This document shows, piece by piece, positions 15,001 through 27,900 of a stretch of 64,000 nucleotides of DNA. Source of the stretch: Nemertoderma westbladi. Lineage: Eukaryota; Xenacoelomorpha; Nemertodermatida; Nemertodermatidae. The DNA lies in NCBI GenBank assembly GCA_032718475.1, contig JAUCBJ010008529.1:53978-117977 (forward strand), given 5' to 3'. The stretch's first letter is position 1. Every line of letters starts with the position of its first letter. Made by a program: the position numbers and the translations under genes. The notes below the pieces were generated by a model that ran no database searches, was not told the DNA's origin, and saw only the letters and a list, made by a program, of their open reading frames with translations.

Positions 15001-18000
15001 GTACAGCTGTATCTATTTATATCGATATGTACAGCTGTATCTATTTATATCTCGATGTACAGCTGTATCTATTTATATCGCTATGTACAGCTGTATCTAT
15101 TTATATCGCGATGTACAGCTGTAACTATTTATATCTCGATGTACAGCTGTATCTATTTATATCGAGATATACAGCTGTATCTATTTATATCTCGATGTAC
15201 AGCTGTATCTATTTATATCGATATGTACAGCTGTATCTATTTATATCTCGATGTACAGCTGTATCTATTTATATCGCTATGTACAGCTGTATCTATTTAT
15301 ATCGCGATGTACAGCTGTATCTATTTATATCGAGATATACAGCTGTATCTATTTATATCTCGATGTACAGCTGTAACTATTTATATCTCGATGTACAGCT
15401 GTATCTATTTATATCTCGATGTACAGCTGTATCTATTTATATCGCGATGTACAGCTGTATCTATTTATATCGCTATGTACAGCTGTATCTATTTATATCT
15501 CGATGTACAGCTGTATCTATTTATATCTCGATGTACAGCTGTATCTATTTATATCGATATGTACAGCTGTATCTATTTATATCGATATGTACAGCTGTAT
15601 CTATTTATATCGCGATGTACAGCTGTATCTATTTATATCGCTATGTACAGCTGTATCTATTTATATCGTTATGTACAGCTGTATCTATTTATATCGCTAT
15701 GTACAGCTGTATCTATTTATATCGAGATATACAGCTGTATCTATTTATATCTCGATGTACAGCTGTATCTATTTATATCGAGATATACAGCTGTATCTAT
15801 TTATATCTCGATGTACAGCTGTATCTATTTATATCGCTATGTACAGCTGTATCTATTTATATCGCGATGTACAGCTGTATCTATTTATATCGCTATGTAC
15901 AGCTGTATCTATTTATATTGATATGTACAGCTGTATCTATTTATATCGCGATGTACAGCTGTATCTATTTATATCGAGATATACAGCTGTATCTATTTAT
16001 ATCTCGATGTACAGCTGTATCTATTTATATCGCTATGTACAGCTGTATCTATTTATATCGCTATGTACAGCTGTATCTATTTATATCTCGATGTACAGCT
16101 GTATCTATTTATATCGCTATGTACAGCTGTATCTATTTATATCGCGATGTACAGCTGTAACTATTTATATCTCGATGTACAGCTGTATCTATTTATATCT
16201 CGATGTACAGCTGTATCTATTTATATCTCGATGTACAGCTGTATCTATTTATATCTCGATGTACAGCTGTATCTATTTATATCTCGATGTACAGCTGTAT
16301 CTATTTATATCGCTATGTACAGCTGTATCTATTTATATCGCGATGTACAGCTGTAACTATTTATATCTCGATGTACAGCTGTATCTATTTATATCGAGAT
16401 ATACAGCTGTATCTATTTATATTGATATGTACAGCTGTATCTATTTATATCGCGATGTACAGCTGTATCTATTTATATCGAGATATACAGCTGTATCTAT
16501 TTATATCTCGATGTACAGCTGTATCTATTTATATCGCTATGTACAGCTGTATCTATTTATATCGCTATGTACAGCTGTATCTATTTATATCTCGATGTAC
16601 AGCTGTATCTATTTATATCGCTATGTACAGCTGTATCTATTTATATCGCGATGTACAGCTGTAACTATTTATATCTCGATGTACAGCTGTATCTATTTAT
16701 ATCTCGATGTACAGCTGTATCTATTTATATCTCGATGTACAGCTGTATCTATTTATATCTCGATGTACAGCTGTATCTATTTATATCTCGATGTACAGCT
16801 GTATCTATTTATATCGCTATGTACAGCTGTATCTATTTATATCGCGATGTACAGCTGTAACTATTTATATCTCGATGTACAGCTGTATCTATTTATATCG
16901 AGATATACAGCTGTATCCATTTATATCTCGATGTACAGCTGTATCTATTTATATCGCTATGTACAGCTGTATCTATTTATATCGCGATGTACAGCTGTAT
17001 CTATTTATATCGAGATATACAGCTGTATCTATTTATATCTCGATGTACAGCTGTATCTATTTATATCTCGATGTACAGCTGTATCTATTTATATCGAGAT
17101 GTACAGCTGTATCTATTTATATCTCGATGTACAGCTGTATCTATTTATATCGCTATGTACAGCTGTATCTATTTATATCGCGATGTACAGCTGTAACTAT
17201 TTATATCTCGATATACAGCTGTATCTATTTATATCGATATGTACAGCTGTATCTATTTATATCGAGATATACAGCTGTATCTATTTATATCGCTATGTAC
17301 AGCTGTATCTATTTATATCGAGATATACAGCTGTATCTATTTATATCTCGATGTACAGCTGTATCTATTTATATCTCGATGTACAGCTGTATCTATTTAT
17401 ATCGCTATGTACAGCTGTATCTATTTATATCTCGATGTACAGCTGTATCTATTTATATCGAGATATACAGCTGTATCTATTTATATCTCGATGTACAGCT
17501 GTATCTATTTATATCTCGATGTACAGCTGTATCTATTTATATCGCTATGTACAGCTGTATCTATTTATATCGCGATGTACAGCTGTAACTATTTATATCT
17601 CGATGTACAGCTGTATCTATTTATATCGAGATATACAGCTGTATCTATTTATATCTCGATGTACAGCTGTATCTATTTATATCGCGATGTACAGCTGTAT
17701 CTATTTATATCGCTATGTACAGCTGTATCTATTTATATCGCTATGTACAGCTGTATCTATTTATATCTCGATGTACAGCTGTATCTATTTATATCTCGAT
17801 GTACAGCTGTATCTATTTATATCGCGATGTACAGCTGTATCTATTTATATCGCTATGTACAGCTGTATCTATTTATATCGCTATGTACAGCTGTATCTAT
17901 TTATATCTCGATGTACAGCTGTATCTATTTATATCGCGATGTACAGCTGTATCTATTTATATCGCTATGTACAGCTGTATCTATTTATATCGCTATGTAC

Positions 18001-21000
18001 AGCTGTATCTATTTATATCTCGATGTACAGCTGTATCTATTTATATCTCGATGTACAGCTGTATCTATTTATATCTCGATGTACAACTGTATCTATTTAT
18101 ATCTCGATGTACAGCTGTATCTATTTATATCTCGATGTACAGCTGTATCTATTTATATCTCGATGTACAGCTGTATCTATTTATATCTCGATGTACAGCT
18201 GTATCTATTTATATCTCGATATACAGCTGTATCTATTTATATCGATATGTACAGCTGTATCTATTTATATCGCTATGTACAGCTGTATCTATTTATATCG
18301 CGATGTACAGCTGTATCTATTTATATCTCGATGTACAGATGTATCTATTTATATCTCGATATACAGCTGTATCTATTTATATCGATATGTACAGCTGTAT
18401 CTATTTATATCGCTATGTACAGCTGTATCTATTTATATCTCGATATACAACTGTATCTATTTATATCGATATGTACAGCTGTATCTATTTATATCGCTAT
18501 GTACAGCTGTATCTATTTAAATCAATATGTACAGCTGTATCTATTTATATCGCGATGTACAGCTGTATCTATTTATATCTCGATATACAGCTGTATCTAT
18601 TTATATCGATATGTACAGCTGTATCTATTTATATCGCGATGTACAGCTGTATCTATTTATATCTCGATATACAGCTGTATCTATTTATATCGATATGTAC
18701 AGCTGTATCTATTTATATCGCGATGTACAGCTGTATCTATTTATATCAATATGTACAGCTGTATCTATTTATATCGCGATGTACAGCTGTATCTATTTAT
18801 ATCTCGATATACAGCTGTATCTATTTATATCGCTATGTACAGCTGTATCTATTTAAATCAATATGTACAGCTGTATCTATTTATATCGCGATGTAAAGCT
18901 GTATCTATTTATATCTCGATATACAGCTGTATCTATTTATATCGATATGTACAGCTGTATCTATTTATATCGCGATGTACAGCTGTATCTATTTATATCT
19001 CGATATACAGCTGTATCTATTTATATCGATATGTACAGCTGTATCTATTTATATCTCGATGTACAGCTGTATCTATTTATATCGCGATGTACAGCTGTAT
19101 CTATTTATATCAATATGTACAGCTGTATCTATTTATATCGCGATGTACAGCTGTATCTATTTATATCTCGATATACAGCTGTATCTATTTATATCGATAT
19201 GTACAGCTGTATCTATTTATATCGCTATGTACAGCTGTATCTATTTATATCGCTATGTACAGCTGTATCTATCTATATCGCTATGTACAGCTGTATCTAT
19301 TTATATCGCTATGTACAGCTGTATCTATTTATATCGAGATATACAGCTGTATCTATTTATATCTCGATGTACAGCTGTATCTATTTATATCGCTATGTAC
19401 AGCTGTATCTATTTATATCGCTATGTACAGCTGTATCTATTTATATCTCGATGTACAGCTGTATCTATTTATATCGCGATGTACAGCTGTATCTATTTAT
19501 ATCTCGATGTACAGCTGTATCTATTTATATCGCGATGTACAGCTGTATCTATTTATATCAATATGTACAGCTGTATCTATTTATATCGCGATGTACAGCT
19601 GTATCTATTTATATCTCGATATACAGCTGTATCTATTTATATCGATATGTACAGCTGTATCTATCTATATCGCTATGTACAGCTGTATCTATTTATATCG
19701 CTATGTACAACTGTATCTATTTATATTGCGATGTACAGCTGTATCTATTTATATCGCGATGTACAGCTGTATCTATTTATATCGCTATGTACAGCTGTAT
19801 CTATTTATATCGCGATGTACAGCTGTATCTATTTATATCGCTATGTACAACTGTATCTATTTATATCGAGATATACAGCTGTATCTATGTATATCTCGAT
19901 GTACAGCTGTATCTATTTATATCGCGATGTACAGCTGTATCTATTTATATCTCGATATACAGCTGTATCTATTTATATCGATATGTACAGCTGTATCTAT
20001 TTATATCGCTATGTACAGCTGTATCTATTTATATCGCTATGTACAGCTGTATCTATTTATATCGCGATGTACAGCTGTATCTATTTATATCGCGATGTAC
20101 AGCTGTATCTATTTATATCTCGATATACAGCTGTATCTATTTATATCGATATGTACAGCTGTATCTATTTATATCGCTATGTACAGCTGTATCTATTTAT
20201 ATCTCGATGTACAGCTGTATCTATTTATATCGCGATGTACAGCTGTATCTATTTATATCTCGATATACAGCTGTATCTATTTATATCTCGATGTACAGCT
20301 GTATCTATTTATATCGCGATGTACAGCTGTATCTATTTATATCGCGATGTACAGCTGTATCTATTTATATCGCGATGTACAGCTGTATCTATTTATATCG
20401 ATATGTACAGCTGTATCTATTTATATCGATATGTACAGCTGTATCTATTTATATCGCTATGTACAGCTGTATCTATTTATATCTCGATGTACAGCTGTAT
20501 CTATTTATATCGCGATGTACAGCTGTATCTATTTATATCGCGATGTACAGCTGTATCTATTTATATCGATATGTACAGCTGTATCTATTTATATCGATAT
20601 GTACAGCTGTATCTATTTATATCGCTATGTACAGCTGTATCTATTTATATCTCGATGTACAGCTGTATCTATTTATATCGCGATGTACAGCTGTATCTAT
20701 TTATATCTCGATATACAGCTGTATCTATTTATATCTCGATGTACAGCTGTATCTATTTATATCGCGATGTACAGCTGTATCTATTTATATCGCGATGTAC
20801 AGCTGTATCTATTTATATCGCGATGTACAGCTGTATCTATTTATATCGATATGTACAGCTGTATCTATTTATATCGATATGTACAGCTGTATCTATTTAT
20901 ATCTCGATATACAGCTGTATCTATTTATATCTCGATGTACAGCTGTATCTATTTATATCGCGATGTACAGCTGTATCTATTTATATCGCGATGTACAGCT

Positions 21001-24000
21001 GTATCTATTTATATCGCGATGTACAGCTGTATCTATTTATATCGATATGTACAGCTGTATCTATTTATATCGCTATGTACAGCTGTATCTATTTATATCG
21101 AGATATACAGCTGTATCTATTTATATCGCGATGTACAGCTGTATCTATTTATATCGATATGTACAGCTGTATCTATTTATATCGAGATATACAGCTGTAT
21201 CTATTTATATCGCGATGTACAGCTGTATCTATTTATATCGCGATGTACAGCTGTATCTATTTATATCGCTATGTACAGCTGTATCTATTTATATCTCGAT
21301 ATACAGCTGTATCTATTTATATCGATATGTACAGCTGTATCTATTTATATCGATATGTACAGCTGTATCTATCTATATCGCGATGTACAGCTGTATCTAT
21401 TTATATCGCTATGTACAGCTGTATCTATTTATATCGATATGTACAGCTGTATCTATTTATATCGCGATGTACAGCTGTATCTATTTATATCTCGATGTAC
21501 AGCTGTATCTATTTATATCGATATGTACAGCTGTATCTATTTATATCGCTATGTACAGCTGTATCTCTTTATATCGCGATGTACAGCTGTATCTATTTAT
21601 ATCGCGATGTACAGCTGTATCTATTTATATCGCTATGTACAGCTGTATCTATTTATATCGATATGTACAGCTGTATCTATTTATATCGATATGTACAGCT
21701 GTATCTATTTATATCGCTATGTACAGCTGTATCTATTTATATCGATATGTACAGCTGTATCTATTTATATCAATATGTACAGCTGTATCTATTTATATCG
21801 CTATGTACAGCTGTATCTATTTATATCGCAATGTACAGCTGTATCTATTTATATCGCGATGTACAGCTGTATCTATTTATATCGCTATGTACAGCTGTAT
21901 CTATTTATATCGATATGTACAGCTGTATCTATTTATATCGCTATGTACAGCTGTATCTATTTATATCGCAATGTACAGCTGTATCTATTTATATCGCGAT
22001 GTACAGCTGTATCTATTTATATCTCGATATACAGCTGTATCTATTTATATCGATATGTACAGCTGTATCTATTTATATCGCTATGTACAGCTGTATCTAT
22101 TTATATCGAGATATACAGCTGTATCTATTTATATCTCGATGTACAGCTGTATCTATTTATATCGCGATGTACAGCTGTATCTATTTATATCGCGATGTAC
22201 AGCTGTATCTATTTATATCGCGATGTACAGCTGTATCTATTTATATCGATATGTACAGCTGTATCTATTTATATCGCTATGTACAGCTGTATCTATTTAT
22301 ATCGAGATATACAGCTGTATCTATTTATATCGCGATGTACAGCTGTATCTATTTATATCGCGATGTACAGCTGTATCTATTTATATCGATATGTACAGCT
22401 GTATCTATTTATATCGAGATATACAGCTGTATCTATTTATATCGCGATGTACAGCTGTATCTATTTATATCGCGATGTACAGCTGTATCTATTTATATCG
22501 CTATGTACAGCTGTATCTATTTATATCTCGATATACAGCTGTATCTATTTATATCGATATGTACAGCTGTATCTATTTATATCGATATGTACAGCTGTAT
22601 CTATCTATATCGCGATGTACAGCTGTATCTATTTATATCGCTATGTACAGCTGTATCTATTTATATCGATATGTACAGCTGTATCTATTTATATCGCGAT
22701 GTACAGCTGTATCTATTTATATCTCGATGTACAGCTGTATCTATTTATATCGATATGTACAGCTGTATCTATTTATATCGCTATGTACAGCTGTATCTCT
22801 TTATATCGCGATGTACAGCTGTATCTATTTATATCGCGATGTACAGCTGTATCTATTTATATCGCTATGTACAGCTGTATCTATTTATATCGATATGTAC
22901 AGCTGTATCTATTTATATCGATATGTACAGCTGTATCTATTTATATCGCTATGTACAGCTGTATCTATTTATATCGATATGTACAGCTGTATCTATTTAT
23001 ATCAATATGTACAGCTGTATCTATTTATATCGCTATGTACAGCTGTATCTATTTATATCGCAATGTACAGCTGTATCTATTTATATCGCGATGTACAGCT
23101 GTATCTATTTATATCAATATGTACAGCTGTATCTATTTATATCGCGATGTACAGCTGTATCTATTTATATCTCGATGTACAGCTGTATCTATTTATATCG
23201 CGATGTACAGCTGTATCTATTAATATCGATATGTACAGCTGTATCTATTTATATCGATATGTACAGCTGTATCTATTTATATCGCTATGTACAACTGTAT
23301 CTATTTATATCGCGATGTACAGCTGTATCTATTTATATCGCGATGTACAGCTGTATCTATTTATATCGCGATGTACAGCTGTATCTATTTATATCGATAT
23401 GTACAGCTGTATCTATTTATATCGCGATGTACAGCTGTATCTATTTATATCTCGATGTACAGCTGTATCTATTTATATCGCTATGTACAGCTGTATCTAT
23501 TTATATCGCGATGTACAGCTGTATCTATTTATATCGCGATGTACAGCTGTATCTATTTATATCGATATGTACAGCTGTATCTATTTATATCGCGATGTAC
23601 AGCTGTATCTATTTATATCTCGATGTACAGCTGTATCTATTTATATCGCTATGTACAGCTGTATCTATTTATATCGCTATGTACAGCTGTATCTCTTTAT
23701 ATCGCGATGTACAGCTGTATCTATTTATATCGCGATGTACAGCTGTATCTATTTATATCGCTATGTACAGCTGTATCTATTTATATCGATATGTACAGCT
23801 GTATCTATTTATATCGATATGTACAGCTGTATCTATTTATATCGCTGTGTACAGCTGTATCTATTTATATCGCGATGTACAGCTGTATCTATTTATATCG
23901 ATATGTACAGCTGTATCTATTTATATCGATATGTACAGCTGTATCTATTTATATCGATATGTACAGCTGTATCTATTTATATCGATATGTACAGCTGTAT

Positions 24001-24690
24001 CTATTTATATCGATATGTACAGCTGTATCTATTTATATCGCTGTGTACAGCTGTATCTATTTATATCACGATGTACAGCTGTATCTATTTATATCGCGAT
24101 GTACAGCTGTATCTATTTATATCGCGATGTACAGCTGTATCTATTTATATCGCGATGTACAGCTGTATCTATTTATATCGCGATGTACAGCTGTATCTAT
24201 TTATATCGCGATGTACAGCTGTATCTATTTATATCGATATGTACAGCTGTATCTATTTATATCGATATGTACAGCTGTATCTATTTATATCGATATGTAC
24301 AGCTGTATCTATTTATATCGCTGTGTACAGCTGTATCTATTTATATCGCGATGTACAGCTGTATCTATTTATATCGATATGTACAGCTGTATCTATTTAT
24401 ATCGATATGTACAGCTGTATCTATTTATATCGATATGTACAGCTGTATCTATTTATATCGCTATGTACAGCTGTATCTATTTATATCGCGATGTACAGCT
24501 GTATCTATTTATATCGATATGTACAGCTGTATCTATTTATATCGCGATGTACAGCTGTATCTATTTATATCGCGATGTACAGCTGTATCTATTTATATCT
24601 CGATATACAGCTGTATCTATTTATATCGATATGTACAGCTGTATCTATTTATATCGCTATGTACAGCTGTATATATTTATATCGCGATGT
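1..24690. repeat. 28-bp satellite array, about 880 units, with higher-order structure
   Basis: An almost pure head-to-tail array of a 28-bp unit. Each unit has an invariant part, TACAGCTGTATCTATTTATA, in which TACAGCTGTA is a 10-bp palindrome. A short variable core, usually TCGCGA, TCGCTA, TCTCGA, TCGATA or TCGAGA, precedes the next TGTACA. Indels are rare; one 12-bp disruption is near 1960-1975. Because 28 is not a multiple of three and the unit has no stop on the + strand, all three + frames stay open for kilobases. This produces spurious reading frames of up to 2,925 codons. The array ends about 40 bp before a splice acceptor at 24728, so it is most likely intronic. Confidence 0.97.
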
Positions 24691-24728
24691 ATAGCTTACA
24701 ATTTTTTCAATTATTTTTATGTCAATAG

Positions 24729-24951
24729 GGTTTACGGGTTAAAATCAGCAGTAGAGGGGCCTGTTGATGGCCCTGTTGCCCCTGGCAACTACATCGATTC
24801 CCTATCAACGCTCCATGTGTACATCGAGTTAGCCCATTCTCTACACGAGTTTGTTCCTATAGAAACACCCATCGATATTGGATTCCAAGGATGCCCATAT
24901 TCTAGAATTATTATTGTCTGCAACGCTGAATATGAAACATTTATTCGACAG
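24729..24951 (+). CDS. Exon 1 in window
   Basis: The acceptor is a T-rich tract ending in AATAG (24724-24728), just after the satellite. The exon begins with the third base of a codon, which implies at least one upstream exon. It ends in CAG before the strong donor GTAAGT at 24952, phase 0. It encodes 74 full codons with a Pro/Gly/Val stretch followed by a segment rich in His, Ile and Glu. Confidence 0.85.
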
Positions 24952-27900
24952 GTAAGTTAAGGTAAACACTTACTACGTTTCTATAGTAACGTGGTATGTA
25001 TTAATCGTATTGAATAAATAATTTAGTATCGAAAGTTCAGTTTTTTACTGAATTTGAAAGTTTTTTTTCATTTAAAATTTTAAGTTGCCCGTTAGTTGGT
25101 GTGAGTGCGATATCCTTTGTGTTTTTTTTCGATTACACAAATAGTTTTTCAAACACTAGGCATATTTCGAAATTTTCTGTTCCTTTACTGTTAATTCTTG
25201 TGACAATAAGTGCTCATATTTCCTTTTTTTTTTGTTTTCGGCCCACTGGTCTCTGTTGCTTTCATTACATGGAGGTTTTTACTTTGAGATTTTAACCCTT
25301 TAGCGGCAGAAAGAATTGAAGAAGCCTGTTTGTATGTTGATTTAAAAAAAATACCTAATTTGTTTTGTTGAAGAAAGTCAAATGTGCCGAGAAATGAGCA
25401 ATGAAATAGAAAACAGACAGACGGACTGCCAGTACAAACAGACAGACGGACTGCTAGCTATCCATCTCGTAATGCCACCAGTCTTATAAAGTTGTACATA
25501 AAGAGCTACGTAACATCACTTTATACCTATTGAATTACATAATATAATTAATGTCACTAATTAGGTTTTATTTAAATTGAACCTTTCTCAGGTGGAGACC
25601 AAAGTGAAGCAATGTAACGCCAGAGCTTTAGGCTTCCAGGATATGTCAGAACATCTGCTAGAGGCGTCTCTGTGCACCCACAGACTTACTCCACAGCAGA
25701 AGGAAAACTTCCAACTTGACATCATCACCGGTTTCCACATGTACGACGGAGCCATCCATATATTATCATTGGAAGGTTCGTTTACACAATACAAATTACA
25801 TTTAATTTAATTAAAATCAATTAAATCTATATAACTAAGATATATAACAAACTGGAAGGTTTACAACCTTATAATCCATCTCATTAGTTAATATATGATT
25901 GAATATGAAAGATTCACCCAGCAATCGGTATATGTTGTTAAAATCCCTATGTAGAATATCACACAAAAGCAAATAAATATTCGAAAAATTAGTTTCATTT
26001 TCCCCCAATTAATCGGTTGAACTATGAAATGTTAAATTTGCAGCTGAATGGTTTCCGTTAAAGTGACATACAGCTGAACGGTTTCCGTTAAAGTGACATA
26101 CAGCTGAATGGTTTCCGTTAAAGTGAAATACAGCTGAATGGTTTCCGTTAAAGTGGCATACAGCTGATTGGTTTCCGTTTAAGTGACATACAGATGAATG
26201 GTTTCCGTTAAAGTGGCATACAGCTGATTGGTTTCCGTTAAAGTGGCATACAGCTGATTGGTTTCCGTTTAAGTGACATACAGATGAATGGTTTCCGTTA
26301 AAGTGGCATACAGCTGATTGGTTTCCGTTAAAGTGACATACAGATGAATGGTTTCCGTTAAAGTGGCATACAGCGGATTGGTTTCCGTTAAAGTGATATA
26401 CAGCTGATTGGTTTCCGTTAAAGTGATATACAGCTGAATGGTCTTCCGTTAAAGTGACATACAGATGAATGGTTTCCGTTAAAGTGACATACAGCTGAAT
26501 GGTTTCCGTTAAAGTGACATACAGCTGAATGGTTTCCGTTAAAGTGACATAAAGCTGAATGGTTTCCGTTAAAGTGACATACAGCTGAATGGTTTCCGTT
26601 AAAGTGACATACAGCTGAATGGTTTCCGTTAAAGTGACATACAGCTGATTGGTTTCCGTTAAAGTGACATACAGATGAATGGTTTCCGTTAAAGTGGCAT
26701 ACAGCGGATTGGTTTCCGTTAAAGTGATATACAGCTGAATGGTCTTCCGTTAAAGTGGCATACAGCTGAATGGTTTCCGTTAAAGTGACATACAGCTGAA
26801 TGGTTTCCGTTAAAGTGACATACAGCTGAATGGTTTCCGTTAAAGTGACATACAGCTGATTGGTTTCCGTTAAAGTGACATACAGATGAATGGTTTCCGT
26901 TAAAGTGGCATACAGCGGATTGGTTTCCGTTAAAGTGATATACAGCTGAATGGTCTTCCGTTAAAGTGGCATACAGCTGATTGGTTTCCGTTTAAGTGAC
27001 ATACAGATGAATGGTTTCCGTTAAAGTGGCATACAGCTGATTGGTTTCCGTTAAAGTGACATACAGATGAATGGTTTCCGTTAAAGTGGCATACAGCGGA
27101 TTGGTTTCCGTTAAAGTGATATACAGCTGAATGGTCTTCCGTTAAAGTGACATACAGCTGAATGGTTTCCGTTAGAGTGTCATACAGCTGAATGGTTTCC
27201 GTTAAAGTGACATACAGCTGAATGGTTTCCGTTAAAGTGACATAAAGCTGAATGGTTTCCGTTAAAGTGACATACAGCTGAATGGTTTCCGTTAAAGTGA
27301 CATACAGCTGAATGGTTTCCGTTAAAGTGACATACAGCTGATTGGTTTCCGTTAAAGTGACATACAGCTGAATGGTTTCCGTTAAAGTTACATACAGCTG
27401 AATGGTTTCCATTAAAGTGACATACAGCTGAATGGTTTCCGTTAAAGTGACATACAGCTGATTGGTTTCCGTTAAAGTGATATACAGCTGAATGGTTTCC
27501 GTTAAAGTGACATACAGCTGAATGATTTCCGTTAAAGTGACAATCGCAGGTGTTTCACATTAGATATAGGTTAAGTAGAATTTAAATAATATTGATGGGG
27601 GGGGGGGGGATACTTGTTATATTAAGGGTGTGATGGTGTACAGCGATACATATATTTTATTTTGCTTAAATTGTTCATCTGTTTTATTTTAAAATTGCAA
27701 AATTCTTTGCTTAATTCAAAGTAAATATCCTCAATTCTATTTGCGTTCCCACTATTGTTGTTGTGCTTCTATAGGAATATTATTGTACATACTAAGAAGA
27801 TCTAACGCTTACAGCAGTTATTGAATTCTATGTTTTTTTTAGGTCTATGCCAGGGGTCATTGAGTTCTATGTATCTTTAGGTCTGTGCCAGGGGTCATTG

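Noticed and set aside
1-24690. Resemblance to a CRISPR array (constant repeat, variable short piece)
   Set aside because: The variable part is only about six bases with a handful of states, there is no spacer-length sequence and no cas gene, and the surroundings are eukaryotic.
14-24694. Very long open frames (up to 2,925 codons) in the left third
   Set aside because: They are translations of the 28-bp satellite, which lacks stops in all three + frames. The three frames give the same 28-residue repeat and there is no promoter or non-repetitive domain.
26930-27412. 160-codon frame on the - strand
   Set aside because: It is a read-through of the 30-bp minisatellite, with a 10-residue repeat only.
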